From: CAZAXU01 sp964489245
GTDB taxonomy: Bacteria; Bacteroidota; Bacteroidia; Flavobacteriales; Flavobacteriaceae
Reading direction: 5' to 3'
DNA: 52,508 bases
NCBI GenBank assembly: GCA_964489245.1
Contig: CAZAXU010000008.1
Location: 1 to 52,508 of the forward strand
Shown: positions 9,006 to 17,763 of the stretch, one piece after another
How the letters are laid out: each line of letters begins with the position of its first letter
Position numbering within the stretch: position 1 is the first letter of the stretch
Program-made: the position numbers and the translations under genes
The notes under the pieces: generated by a model
What the model saw: the letters and a program-made list of their open reading frames with translations, nothing else
Database searches by the model: none
Told to the model about the DNA's origin: nothing

Positions 9006-9821
9006 ATGAAAAAATTATCATATTTACTCATTATCAGTTTATTTTTCGGCTTGAATTCTTGCGAAGAAAAAATTGAATTGAATCCTGAAAACGGAGCTCC
9101 AAAGGTTGCCGTTCAAGCCATGTTCACGGATATTCCTTTTGCAGCAGCCACCTACGTGCGCTTGTCCATGACTAAAACCATTCATCAAGAAGTGGCACAC
9201 CAAGATCATATCACCGATGCCGATGTAAAAATTATTGATGAGACAGATGGCAGCACTATTTTGTTCACGCACCAAAGCGGCGGGCAATACGTCACTTTTT
9301 CAAGAGCTATTCCCGGTCACAGCTATCGTTTAGAGATTACTGCCAGAGGCAGACAAATCACTGCACACCAAAGTATGCCCAATTCTATTTCTTTGAATCG
9401 GGTGGTTTCTAAACCCTCAAATGCGGAACAAGGAAAATATTATTTGGAAATGTATTTCAACGATGACCCGAATACAACAGATTATTATCTGTTTATCGCT
9501 AAAAACAACGCTTCCGGCTCATCAGAGCTTCGATATATGGTTGCCACAGATTTACTTTATGACAGAGAAAATTCAAAACTCTCTTTCTATGAGGAAACCT
9601 ATAATCCCGGCGAGAACTGGACAATTGCAATGTATCATATCGATCGACCTAATTATGATTATCTGAAAGTTATTCTCAATGCCATGCATAGTCTTCAAGG
9701 AGGCTCTCATCCGTTTTTCGGCATTGCTTTGGGCAACCCGAAGAACACGGTCGAAGGAGATGCTTTGGGATATTTCATCGCCTCGCCCATTGCACTTTCA
9801 CCTATTACCATAGGAAATTAA
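9006..9821 (+). CDS. DUF4249 lipoprotein, partner of the TonB receptor
   Basis: 271 residues from the ATG at 9006, 4 bases after the receptor stop. This start gives a clean lipoprotein signal (MKKLSYLLIISLFFGLNSC, lipid-anchored Cys19), whereas the longer frame would overlap the receptor gene. The mature protein has the DUF4249 layout: an early EEKIELNPENGAPKVAVQAMFTD strand region, an Ig-like beta segment (ITDADVKIIDETDGSTILF; GHSYRLEITARGRQITAHQSMP), then a helical/loop region ending in a long extended tail. DUF4249 proteins are surface lipoproteins of Bacteroidota encoded next to TonB receptors, presumably acting in ligand capture. Ligand unknown. Confidence 0.9.
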   Translation: MKKLSYLLIISLFFGLNSCEEKIELNPENGAPKVAVQAMFTDIPFAAATYVRLSMTKTIHQEVAHQDHITDADVKIIDETDGSTILFTHQSGGQYVTFSRAIPGHSYRLEITARGRQITAHQSMPNSISLNRVVSKPSNAEQGKYYLEMYFNDDPNTTDYYLFIAKNNASGSSELRYMVATDLLYDRENSKLSFYEETYNPGENWTIAMYHIDRPNYDYLKVILNAMHSLQGGSHPFFGIALGNPKNTVEGDALGYFIASPIALSPITIGN

Positions 9822-9832
9822 TTCATTTTCTT

Positions 9833-9840
9833 TATATTTG
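9833..9840 (+). promoter_or_regulatory. -7 promoter element before thyA
   Basis: TATATTTG matches TAnnTTTG exactly and lies 46 bases before the thyA ATG, just after the DUF4249 stop. No convincing -33 TTG is visible. Confidence 0.35.
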
Positions 9841-9886
9841 ACATTCAAAAAAATCAAATTATCACTCAAAATAACCTACTCACATT

Positions 9887-10711
9887 ATGAAGCAATATTT
9901 GGAATTGGTTGAACATGTTATGAAAAACGGAACGGATAAAAACGACCGAACCGGAACCGGAACAAGAAGTGTATTCGGCTATCAGATGCGTTTTGATTTG
10001 CAAGATGGTTTCCCGATATTAACCACCAAAAAATTACACTTGAAATCTATTATTCATGAGTTGTTATGGTTTTTATCCGGTGATACCAATATCAAATACT
10101 TGCAAGAAAACGGTGTCAGAATTTGGAATGAATGGGCAGATGAAGATGGCAATTTGGGTCCTGTTTATAGTGCCCAATGGCGTAATTGGAACGGTGACGG
10201 AATCGATCAGATTTCAAATATTATTGAGCAACTCAAACGTAATCCGGACAGCAGGAGAATGTTGGTTTCTGCATGGAATCCTTCTGTGATGCCTGACACA
10301 TCAAAAAGTTTCTCGGAAAATGTTGCCAACGGCAAAGCCGCACTGCCACCTTGCCATGCCTTTTTTCAATTCTATGTAGCCGAGGGAAAACTCTCTTGTC
10401 AGATGTATCAGCGCAGTGCCGATATTTTTCTGGGCGTTCCTTTTAATATTGCTTCTTATGCCTTACTGAGTATGATGATGGCACAAGTTTCCGGATTGCA
10501 ATACGGCGAATTTATTCACACACTGGGTGATGCACATATTTATACAAATCATTTTGATCAAGTAAATCTACAGCTATCCAGAGCACCAAAAAAACTACCA
10601 CAAATGAAAATCAATCCTGATGTGAAAAATATTTTTGAATTTTCTTATGAAGACTTTGAGTTGGTTGGTTATAATCCGCATCCGCATATCAAAGGAAAAG
10701 TGGCGGTATAA
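9887..10711 (+). CDS. thyA: Thymidylate synthase
   Basis: Converts dUMP to dTMP using methylene-tetrahydrofolate. 274 residues, close to the classical ThyA length. Key regions visible: DRTGTGTRSVFGYQMRFDL near the N-terminus, HELLWFLSGDTN, the nucleophilic Cys156 in ALPPCHAFFQFYV, QRSADIFLGVPFNIASYALL, and GDAHIYTNHFDQV. The protein ends in the canonical ...GKVAV with a C-terminal Val. No dihydrofolate reductase gene follows here, although folA is a common neighbour. It converges with the yjjB-like gene, with only 12 bases between them. Confidence 0.98.
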   Translation: MKQYLELVEHVMKNGTDKNDRTGTGTRSVFGYQMRFDLQDGFPILTTKKLHLKSIIHELLWFLSGDTNIKYLQENGVRIWNEWADEDGNLGPVYSAQWRNWNGDGIDQISNIIEQLKRNPDSRRMLVSAWNPSVMPDTSKSFSENVANGKAALPPCHAFFQFYVAEGKLSCQMYQRSADIFLGVPFNIASYALLSMMMAQVSGLQYGEFIHTLGDAHIYTNHFDQVNLQLSRAPKKLPQMKINPDVKNIFEFSYEDFELVGYNPHPHIKGKVAV

Positions 10712-10723
10712 AAGACATTTCTG

Positions 10724-11212
10724 TCAATCTTTGAGTTTTCTTGCCATATCTTTTCCCAAAATGAGCATTGGCGCAGAAACACCTACTGTAATGGCAAACA
10801 ATATAAAAAAAGTCATAAATCCATTTGTAAAAATGGCATTAAGTAGTCCTTCGTGGCTGATATCTTCTGATCTGAGAAATGTAAACCTTCTGATAGCGAG
10901 TATGGTTTTATAAGCAAAATATCCCGGAATCATAGGAATTATTGACGGAATGGAAAAGACCACAATCGGTTTATGAATTCTTTTTGCAAACGGCATGCTC
11001 ATTGCCCCTACAAACAAGGATGCGAAAAAGGTTGCCGTGACAATACTATAATCCAAGTGTAGAAAAATAAATTTTACTAAACCTGCAAAAAAACCTAGCA
11101 AGAAAACCGTAAAAATTGCTTTCTCCGGAATATTGAACAATATGCCAAATCCTAAGGCTGCAACTCCTGACCAAAATGCACTTTCTAATATGATTATATA
11201 TAAATTTTCCAT
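10724..11212 (-). CDS. yjjB: Threonine/serine exporter ThrE-family small subunit (YjjB-like, DUF3815)
   Basis: 162 residues with about four to five transmembrane helices (for example SAFWSGVAALGFGILFNIP, AIFTVFLLGFFAGLVKFIF, TFFASLFVGAMSMPFA). It corresponds to the C-terminal DUF3815 half of ThrE, which in many bacteria is a separate protein. The start codon follows directly on the stop codon of the yjjP-like gene (TAAATG on the minus strand), so the pair is translationally coupled. Inner-membrane exporter; the substrate in this group may be threonine/serine or dicarboxylates (E. coli YjjP/YjjB is linked to succinate), so the substrate is not assigned. Confidence 0.88.
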   Translation of the reverse strand: MENLYIIILESAFWSGVAALGFGILFNIPEKAIFTVFLLGFFAGLVKFIFLHLDYSIVTATFFASLFVGAMSMPFAKRIHKPIVVFSIPSIIPMIPGYFAYKTILAIRRFTFLRSEDISHEGLLNAIFTNGFMTFFILFAITVGVSAPMLILGKDMARKLKD

Positions 11213-12004
11213 TTATTTAAAAACATTAATATTCAAAATGAGCATAATACTGATGACACCCAAACCAATGGCTAGAACTGTTATAAATCCGCTTATAAAA
11301 CGAACCATCCCATTTAGGATATGATTATTATAAAAGTCATTAAACGAATTGACAAGTGGCACTCCCGGCACTAAAAACAATACGGAAGTGGCAAGGGCGA
11401 TATCCGGTTTTACTCCTATATGAGACAGAATGCCCAAACCGGCAACAAATGATGCAACAACTGAAGACAAATAAGTGCGCACATAGGCATTGATATGATA
11501 GTTATGTGCTATTTTGAACATCAAAAGTCCCGCTAATGTGGCTATAAAAGCAACTATCATATTGAAATAATCTCCACCAAATATTCTTGCAAAACTTGCG
11601 CCTGCCAAACTCACTGCAAACAAGACCAACCATATAGGATATCTTTTCTTATTTCTGATATCGGTGATTCTTTTTTCAATTTGTTCAAAATTCCATTTTC
11701 TATCAATGGCTTTCCAACTTGCTCTACTGATATCGGCAACAGTCAAAAAATTAATTTTATATTTTGGAATTTGCGTAACTACCGTATAGGTATGTTTGGT
11801 TTCAATATCTGTCAAGGTCATGATAATAGATTTATGACTGATCAGCGCATGGGGCTTCAAGTGAAGTGCTTCTGCAAATCTGTTAACCGAATCGATAACC
11901 CGCTTGGTATTGGCTCCGGAACACATTAATAATGAACAAATATCTAAAAGCAAATCAATTGACTTTTCTATATCCGTTTTTTTATGTCCTTTCTTAATTG
12001 ACAT
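11213..12004 (-). CDS. yjjP: Threonine/serine exporter ThrE-family large subunit (YjjP-like, DUF1212)
   Basis: 263 residues. An N-terminal cytoplasmic domain (IEKSIDLLLDICSLLMCSGANTKRVIDSVNRFAEAL is the DUF1212 hallmark) is followed by five hydrophobic segments (IWLVLFAVSLAGASFARIF, MIVAFIATLAGLLMFKI, TYLSSVVASFVAGLGIL, ATSVLFLVPGVPLVNSF, FISGFITVLAIGLGVISIML). The LVPG-xPLVNSF-D motif is conserved in ThrE/YjjP. Partner of the adjacent DUF3815 protein. It has its own 94-base upstream spacer from the kinase gene. Confidence 0.9.
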   Translation of the reverse strand: MSIKKGHKKTDIEKSIDLLLDICSLLMCSGANTKRVIDSVNRFAEALHLKPHALISHKSIIMTLTDIETKHTYTVVTQIPKYKINFLTVADISRASWKAIDRKWNFEQIEKRITDIRNKKRYPIWLVLFAVSLAGASFARIFGGDYFNMIVAFIATLAGLLMFKIAHNYHINAYVRTYLSSVVASFVAGLGILSHIGVKPDIALATSVLFLVPGVPLVNSFNDFYNNHILNGMVRFISGFITVLAIGLGVISIMLILNINVFK

Positions 12005-12098
12005 TAAAATTATATTTGAAGAATCTTATGGCAAATGTATGACAATCCAAATACAACAAGCATACAATTTCACAACTTTTATAAAAAAAATGAATGGA

Positions 12099-14027
12099 TT
12101 AATAAGGAATTTTTATAATCACTTTAGTTCCTTTAGGCTTGCCTTTTTCATCATAAAGATCAATGAACTGTAAATCATGAGGATAATTGAATTTTTTTGA
12201 AAAATTTTCCAGACGTTCTTCCGAAAGAGAGATTCCAATGGAAGTTTTTTTGAAAATTTTAGACTGCTTGATTTCCATGGCACGTTCTCTTCCTATGCCA
12301 TTATCTTCAATTTCAACTACATAATAATTTATACTTTCAGGATAAATTTTCACTTTAAGTTCTTTCTTCCCTTCTATAGTCGCCAAACCGTGCCAAATGG
12401 CATTTTCAACAAAAGGCTGCGTGAGCATGGATGGAATTTTCAAATGCTCAATATCCAAGGTGTCGTCAATATCTATGGAAAAATCCAAGGTTTCAGACAT
12501 TCTTATATTCTCAATTGATGTATAAAGCTTCAAGGTCTCAATTTCTTTGGCTACAGTGGTTTCTTTTTCAGTTGTGGTTGATAGCAAAATTGTTCTGATT
12601 AATTTTGCAAACTTATTGAGATAGGTCACCGCCGCTCTTTTATCATTATTGATGATATAGAGTTTTATCGAATTTAAAGAATTGAAAATAAAATGTGGAT
12701 TCATCTGTGCCCTGAGCAAATTTTGTTCCATATTCATCAATTTTCTGTTATCTTCAATCCTGCTCTGAAAATAATAGATTAGACTCAAAATCGTCAACAG
12801 TGCAAAAACCGCAAACATGATATAAATTGATGATTTGGTCTTTTTGAGTTTATTTTTAACCTGTATATTTTCATCTCCCAATTGCTGAATTTTTTCGTCA
12901 TTTTCTTTTTTGATTTGTTTCACAATCAAATCCGAGACCAATTGTTGATTCTTTTCATTGAGAATCATATTTTTTTCATCGGTGAATTTTTTCTGAAAAA
13001 CCAAGGCCTCCTTATATCTGCCTTGTTTTTCTTTGAGCTCTGCATAATATTGATATCCGTCTGCAATATAGGATACAATATTATTCTCTTTTGCTATTCC
13101 CAGACCTTCTCGTAAAAAATGTTCTGCTTCTTTGTAGTTGCCTATTCCCGTGTATATTCTTCCTAAATTCAAATATACTCCTGATAAATAATAGTCATCT
13201 CCCAATTGTTCTGCAATATCCAAGCTGGGCAAAATAATTTTTAAAGCTTTTTTTGGTTCGCCTTTCTTGATATATACTTCACCTATGCTATTATTGCAAA
13301 TAATTTTTCCAACTTTTGAATGAATCTGCTCATTATAGCCCAAAGATTTCTCATAGTATTCCAAAGCCTTGTTCAAATCTCCTTCATTTTCATAAATAGA
13401 ACCTATGTTCTGATAGTTAATGGCTAATCCTAATTTGTTATTGAATTTCTTTTCTATTCCTAATGCTTTGTTGAAGTGCAACAATGCCATGTCATCTCTG
13501 TTGAGCAACACATAAATATTTCCAATACTGTTATGTGATATGGCGATGTTATCAAGGATTTCTTTGTCCTGCCGGTGTTTTTTTCTAGCCAATTCCAAAG
13601 CCATATCATGATATTGCAAAGCAGATTTTACGGCATCCATTCTTCTGTAAACCACTCCCAACATATTCAAACTATAAACTTGCATCACCGTGTCTTTGGC
13701 TTCAACGGCTTTTACATAAGCATTTTGATGATAGTGAATTGCCTCGGGATAATCTGTATTCATTCTATAGATTTTACCCAACATATTATAGGCATAAGAT
13801 TCTCCAATGCTGTATTTATTAGCGTTGCTTATACGAGCAAACTGTTTCATCTTGATACTGTCATGCCTGTACTTATTAAAAGCATAATTGATTACCGAAA
13901 ACCTGTGTTCTCTGCTATCTATTAGTTTTTCTACACTCTTGCCAAAATCGTCTTCTTGCGCCACAACGTTCAAAAAGAAAGGCACCATCAGCAATAGAGC
14001 GAGATAAAATTTGAGTTTCACGTTCAC
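12099..14027 (-). CDS. TPR-containing LytS/YehU-type sensor histidine kinase
   Basis: About 640-650 residues depending on start. Numbering from an ATG at 14057: signal sequence (LKFYLALLLMVPFFLNVVAQ), then six or more tetratricopeptide repeats (about 86-360), a coiled coil (about 360-407) and one transmembrane helix (about 410-430). A His_kinase domain follows with phospho-acceptor His455 in QMNPHFIFNSLNS, then a HATPase_c domain with N-box ENAIWHGL and G-box DNGIGRERA. The repeats are therefore periplasmic. Two starts are possible: ATG at 14057, which overlaps mazG by 31 bases, or GTG at 14027, which shares one base with the mazG stop (TAGTG) and leaves a better-shaped signal peptide. I report the latter. 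LytTR-type response regulators usually accompany such kinases, but none is in the window. Confidence 0.88.
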   Translation of the reverse strand: MNVKLKFYLALLLMVPFFLNVVAQEDDFGKSVEKLIDSREHRFSVINYAFNKYRHDSIKMKQFARISNANKYSIGESYAYNMLGKIYRMNTDYPEAIHYHQNAYVKAVEAKDTVMQVYSLNMLGVVYRRMDAVKSALQYHDMALELARKKHRQDKEILDNIAISHNSIGNIYVLLNRDDMALLHFNKALGIEKKFNNKLGLAINYQNIGSIYENEGDLNKALEYYEKSLGYNEQIHSKVGKIICNNSIGEVYIKKGEPKKALKIILPSLDIAEQLGDDYYLSGVYLNLGRIYTGIGNYKEAEHFLREGLGIAKENNIVSYIADGYQYYAELKEKQGRYKEALVFQKKFTDEKNMILNEKNQQLVSDLIVKQIKKENDEKIQQLGDENIQVKNKLKKTKSSIYIMFAVFALLTILSLIYYFQSRIEDNRKLMNMEQNLLRAQMNPHFIFNSLNSIKLYIINNDKRAAVTYLNKFAKLIRTILLSTTTEKETTVAKEIETLKLYTSIENIRMSETLDFSIDIDDTLDIEHLKIPSMLTQPFVENAIWHGLATIEGKKELKVKIYPESINYYVVEIEDNGIGRERAMEIKQSKIFKKTSIGISLSEERLENFSKKFNYPHDLQFIDLYDEKGKPKGTKVIIKIPY

Positions 14028-14806
14028 TATGATTCGTTTTTTTTGGCAGCTCTCCAATAGGTTTCCATTTCTTCTAAATTCATATTTTTCAAATCCTTTC
14101 CGTCAAATTTAATCTTTTCTTCTAGAAATTGAAAGCGTTTGATAAATTTTTTGTTAGTGCGTTCCAAAGCTGTTTCCGGATTAATATTCAAAAATCTGGC
14201 ATAGTTGATCAATGAAAACAGCACATCTCCAAATTCATCTTCCATTTTTTGCTGATTATTTTTTTGTATTTCGTCTCTGAATTCTTGCAATTCTTCTTGT
14301 ACTTTTTCCCAAACTTGTTCTTTATTGTCCCAGTCAAAACCCACTCCTCTGGCTTTTTCTTGAATTCTCATGGCTTTGACCATTGCAGGCAAAGACTTAG
14401 GCACTCCTTCTAAAACCGATTTTTTCCCTTCTTTCAATTTCAATCGCTCCCAATTTTCTTTGACTTCGTTTTCATCTTTAACTTTCACATCACCATAGAT
14501 ATGCGGATGTCTGTAAATTAGTTTCTCACTGATGGCTTCTGCTATATCTGCAATATCAAAATCTTTGGTCTCAGAGCCTATCTTGGCATAAAAAACAATA
14601 TGCAAAAGCAAATCTCCCAGTTCCTTTTTGATTTCATTCATATCCTTTTCCAAGATGGCATCTGCCAGCTCATAGACTTCTTCAATGGTCAAATGTCTCA
14701 AACTGTCTAAAGTTTGTTTCTTGTCCCAAGGGCATCCCACCCGCAAATCATCCATAATGTCTAATAATCTGGCAAAAGCTGCAATTTTTTCTTCTTTAGT
14801 ATGCAT
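14027..14806 (-). CDS. mazG: Nucleoside triphosphate pyrophosphohydrolase MazG
   Basis: Hydrolyses (d)NTPs to NMP and pyrophosphate, acting in nucleotide-pool cleaning and the stringent response. 259 residues with two MazG repeats. The first carries CPWDKKQTLDSLRHLTIEE with EExxE (42-46) and ExxD (62-65, KKELGDLLLHIVFYA). The second has EELQEFRDEI ... MEDEFGDVLFSLINYARFL. The segment GVPKSLPAMVKAMRIQEKARGVGFDW between repeats is typical. It overlaps the upstream gene by 11 bases and abuts the kinase gene, so this is a co-translated block. Confidence 0.96.
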   Translation of the reverse strand: MHTKEEKIAAFARLLDIMDDLRVGCPWDKKQTLDSLRHLTIEEVYELADAILEKDMNEIKKELGDLLLHIVFYAKIGSETKDFDIADIAEAISEKLIYRHPHIYGDVKVKDENEVKENWERLKLKEGKKSVLEGVPKSLPAMVKAMRIQEKARGVGFDWDNKEQVWEKVQEELQEFRDEIQKNNQQKMEDEFGDVLFSLINYARFLNINPETALERTNKKFIKRFQFLEEKIKFDGKDLKNMNLEEMETYWRAAKKNES

Positions 14807-15596
14807 AAATTTGTTTTTGAATTTGAATAAAATAATCTACTGCCTGAAGCAAATAAGCGCCAAACCAAGTGAATGCTTCTCCTTGAACCAATATGATTTG
14901 TGAATCGGGGAATTCTTTTTGTAATTCTTTTTGATGTTTATCTTTAAACGGATAGGGTTCTGATGATAGTAGAATCAATTCCGGATGTTTTTCTTTTAAT
15001 TCTTCCGGCTCTATTTGCGGATAGCGCAGTTGTTTTGCATATATATTTTCAAACTTGTTCAGCTTCAACATCCGGTGAATAAACGTATCTCCTCCCACCG
15101 TCATCCAAGGTGATTTCCAAATAAAGTAGGCTGTTTTTTTTATTTTCTTATCAGCTAAAAAATTTTCCAAATATGCAAGCTTATTTTGAATAGCCAAATT
15201 TAATTTATCAGATTTTTTTTTTACATCAAGCATAACTCCCAAGGCTTCAATTAAATGCCTATTTGATTCAAGATCAGATACATCAGACACATAAACCGGA
15301 GCTATTTGTTCCAGCTCAGAAATCATTTCTTTGGTGTTTTCTTCCTTATTGGCTAATATCAAATCAGGTTGCAATGTTCTGATTCTGTTTGCTTTAATAT
15401 CTTTTGTACCGCCTATAATTGTTTTTTCTTTTTTCCAATTTATCGGAAACTTACAAAATCTTGTGATGCCAACTACTTCGTTATCCAGACCGAGTTTATA
15501 CAACAAATGAGTTATGGACGGCACCAATGAAACAATTCTTTTCGGCGTTCCTACAGTCAAAACACGACGATCAATTTGATCTATATAAGTGTTCAT
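14796..15596 (-). CDS. Periplasmic-binding-fold (BtuF/cobalamin-type) protein without signal peptide
   Basis: 266 residues of the helical-backbone metal-receptor fold. It opens with PKRIVSLVPSITHLLYKLGLD-like sequence (RIVSL-PS-TE is the BtuF opening) and continues with VVGITRFCKFP, IGGTKDIKANRIRTLQPDLILANKEEN and WMTVGGDTFIHRMLKLNKFENIY. These match cobalamin/heme ABC substrate-binding proteins. Unlike true ABC binding proteins it has no signal peptide or lipobox: the fold starts about 20 residues in. No permease or ATPase is nearby. A cytosolic binding or chaperone role is possible. It overlaps mazG and follows prfA by 25 bases. Confidence 0.8.
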   Translation of the reverse strand: MNTYIDQIDRRVLTVGTPKRIVSLVPSITHLLYKLGLDNEVVGITRFCKFPINWKKEKTIIGGTKDIKANRIRTLQPDLILANKEENTKEMISELEQIAPVYVSDVSDLESNRHLIEALGVMLDVKKKSDKLNLAIQNKLAYLENFLADKKIKKTAYFIWKSPWMTVGGDTFIHRMLKLNKFENIYAKQLRYPQIEPEELKEKHPELILLSSEPYPFKDKHQKELQKEFPDSQIILVQGEAFTWFGAYLLQAVDYFIQIQKQIYAY

Positions 15597-15621
15597 TAAA
15601 ATTGATTTGATTTTAGATAAA

Positions 15622-16698
15622 TTACAAATCTTCTCCGGCAGCTTTCAACTTTTCTGTATTATCTGCCAATTTAAGTTCGTCTATCACCTTATCCAATTCT
15701 CCGTTGATGATATTATTTAAATCATACAAAGTCAGATTAATACGATGGTCGGTCACTCTTCCTTGCGGATAGTTATAGGTTCTGATTTTTGCAGAGCGGT
15801 CTCCACTAGACACCATGGATTGTCTGAATTTTGCGTCTTGTTCTTGGCGTTTTTTAAGTTCTTGTTCATAGAGTCTGGAACGCAAAACACTTAAAGCTTT
15901 TTCATAATTTTTATGTTGCGATTTTTGATCTTGACACTGTGCAACGATTCCTGTAGGAAGGTGTGTCAGCCGAACTGCAGAATAGGTTGTATTGACTGAT
16001 TGCCCTCCGGGACCGGATGACATGAACAGGTCTTTCTTGACATCATTCGGATTAATTTGTACGTCAAATTCTTCTGCCTCAGGAAAAACCATCACTGTGG
16101 CTGCGGATGTATGCACTCTGCCTTGTGTCTCCGTTTGCGGAACACGTTGTACGCGATGAACACCGGCTTCATATTTCATTGTTCCATATACATCATTTCC
16201 TGATATTTTGAACACCATTTCTTTGAAACCTCCCGAGGTACCTTCATTGAAATCGACTATTTCTGTTTTCCAAGATTTTTTATCGGCATATTTTGTATAC
16301 ATCCTGTAGAGATCTCCGGCAAAAAGACTGGCTTCATCTCCTCCTGTTCCTCCTCTGATTTCAACAATCACATTTTTTTCATCAGTTGGATCTTTAGGAA
16401 TCATCATCAGTTTTATTTCTTCTTCGAGTTTGGGAATTTTTGTTTGGGCTTCATTCATTTCCATTTTTGCCATTTCAATCATTTCCGGATCTGTTTCATC
16501 TTCTAAAATAGATTTTGCTTCTTCAATCGTATTGGTTAACATATCATATTCATCAATCTTTTCAACAATCTTTTGAAGTTCTTTATATTCTTTGTTTATC
16601 TCAATATATCTCTTTTGATTGTTGATAATATCAGGTTGAATGATTAAATCGGAAACTTCGTCAAATCTATTCTTTACTAATTGTAGTTTATCTCTCAT
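15622..16698 (-). CDS. prfA: Peptide chain release factor 1
   Basis: Recognises UAA/UAG in the ribosomal A site and triggers peptide release. 358 residues, the normal length. The catalytic GGQ is at residues 231-233 in SSGPGGQSVNTTYSAVRL. The codon-recognition tripeptide is PQT at 187-189 (HRVQRVPQTETQGR), the PxT class that marks RF1 rather than RF2 (SPF). Other family strings: EIRGGTGGDEASLFAGDLYRMY and RIRTYNYPQGRVTDHRINLT (here KIRTYNYPQG). First gene of the minus-strand cluster prfA - binding protein - mazG - kinase. Confidence 0.98.
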   Translation of the reverse strand: MRDKLQLVKNRFDEVSDLIIQPDIINNQKRYIEINKEYKELQKIVEKIDEYDMLTNTIEEAKSILEDETDPEMIEMAKMEMNEAQTKIPKLEEEIKLMMIPKDPTDEKNVIVEIRGGTGGDEASLFAGDLYRMYTKYADKKSWKTEIVDFNEGTSGGFKEMVFKISGNDVYGTMKYEAGVHRVQRVPQTETQGRVHTSAATVMVFPEAEEFDVQINPNDVKKDLFMSSGPGGQSVNTTYSAVRLTHLPTGIVAQCQDQKSQHKNYEKALSVLRSRLYEQELKKRQEQDAKFRQSMVSSGDRSAKIRTYNYPQGRVTDHRINLTLYDLNNIINGELDKVIDELKLADNTEKLKAAGEDL

Positions 16699-16718
16699 CT
16701 TCTATTTTTCAGTGATTA

Positions 16719-16726
16719 CAAAAGTA
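16719..16726 (-). promoter_or_regulatory. -7 promoter element before prfA
   Basis: TACTTTTG on the minus strand matches TAnnTTTG and lies 20 bases before the prfA ATG. No clear -33 TTG; the region upstream is occupied by the gldN terminator. Confidence 0.4.
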
Positions 16727-16755
16727 ATAAAATAAATGAAAATATGCTCATAAAT

Positions 16756-16788
16756 AAAAAAGCATCCAATGGGAATCGGATGCTTTTT
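16756..16788 (-). terminator. Intrinsic terminator after gldN
   Basis: An 11-bp stem AAAAAGCATCC / GGATGCTTTTT with a 10-base loop, flanked by A/T runs, lies 28 bases past the gldN stop. Read on the minus strand it ends the gldKLMN transcript; its T-tail makes it potentially bidirectional. Confidence 0.85.
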
Positions 16789-16815
16789 ATAATCGTATTA
16801 GAAGTTCTTCGTAGA

Positions 16816-17703
16816 TTAATAGTTCCACATATCTTCTTCGAACTGTCTGATTTTTTCTTTAATTTTTTGAGATTCTAAAAGTTGACGTAACGCATCTTCA
16901 TGAAGATATTCTTTGATTTCTCTGTCTCCATACATATTGTCTTCTTTATATACAACCCCCTTGAATCGTCTGGCATTCAACAAATGGTCATAGTCAATCG
17001 GTTTGGCGGTATTCCGTGTATTGAAAGCATAGAACTTATGCAGGGTATTTCTGGCATCCGGAAAGAAAACCCAAAATACTTCGACCACGTCAGGAGAAGC
17101 TCCTGCCGCCATACTTTTGGGATCTATGGCTGCTGGCGCAATGCCTAAAAGTCTATATTTCAATTCGCCATACTTAGCATCAAAATACCACATGCCTCGA
17201 ACATGAAATTCTTGAATGGTTTCTGATTTCACTTCAAAAACATTGATATACTCTTCGTCCACGTGACCGGTTTCATTATATTGATCATATCCGGCTTCAA
17301 CGGTATCTCTTGCAACCATACCTTGTTTTATTTCTTCAAGATTCATTTTCTCCGTGAAATATGAATCTGCATAAACTTTAGTAATCTCTCCATTTTTGAT
17401 ACCACTGTAAAGTGCATCAAACAGAGATCTCACTCTCGGCATTGCTGCTAAAGTATCGGTAGGATAATACAAGGGCAAGTTGAAACGTTCATCCAAGTCT
17501 ATTCTTTCCCATACTTGTTTTGACCAAAGCACATCTCTGTCTTCAGTATAAGGATAGGGCAAAGGTTTACTAAAATCTTGCTTTTCCTGACTTTTATTTT
17601 TTACTCCGATATCACTAGGATCCTTGGCATTCAATATATTGAACTGCGCAAAGATTGAACTTGAAAACAGCAATAACGAAATAATTAAAAATACTTTTTT
17701 CAT
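16816..17703 (-). CDS. gldN: Gliding motility / type IX secretion protein GldN
   Basis: 295 residues from the ATG at 17703, which gives the signal peptide MKKVFLIISLLLFSSSIFAQ; the frame opens three codons earlier without improving it. GldN (PorN) is a periplasmic component that, with GldK, forms the ring attached to the outer membrane in the T9SS. Family strings: PLPYPYTEDRDVLWSKQVWERIDLDERFNLPLYYP, LFDALYSGIKNGEITKVYAD, GMWYFDAKYGELKYRLLGIAP, WVFFPDARN. Last gene of gldKLMN. Confidence 0.97.
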   Translation of the reverse strand: MKKVFLIISLLLFSSSIFAQFNILNAKDPSDIGVKNKSQEKQDFSKPLPYPYTEDRDVLWSKQVWERIDLDERFNLPLYYPTDTLAAMPRVRSLFDALYSGIKNGEITKVYADSYFTEKMNLEEIKQGMVARDTVEAGYDQYNETGHVDEEYINVFEVKSETIQEFHVRGMWYFDAKYGELKYRLLGIAPAAIDPKSMAAGASPDVVEVFWVFFPDARNTLHKFYAFNTRNTAKPIDYDHLLNARRFKGVVYKEDNMYGDREIKEYLHEDALRQLLESQKIKEKIRQFEEDMWNY

Positions 17704-17763
17704 TTGTCTCATTTTTTTCTTACTATATTTTTTTCTCCTTCCCTAAAGAAGTTTATAATGTAC

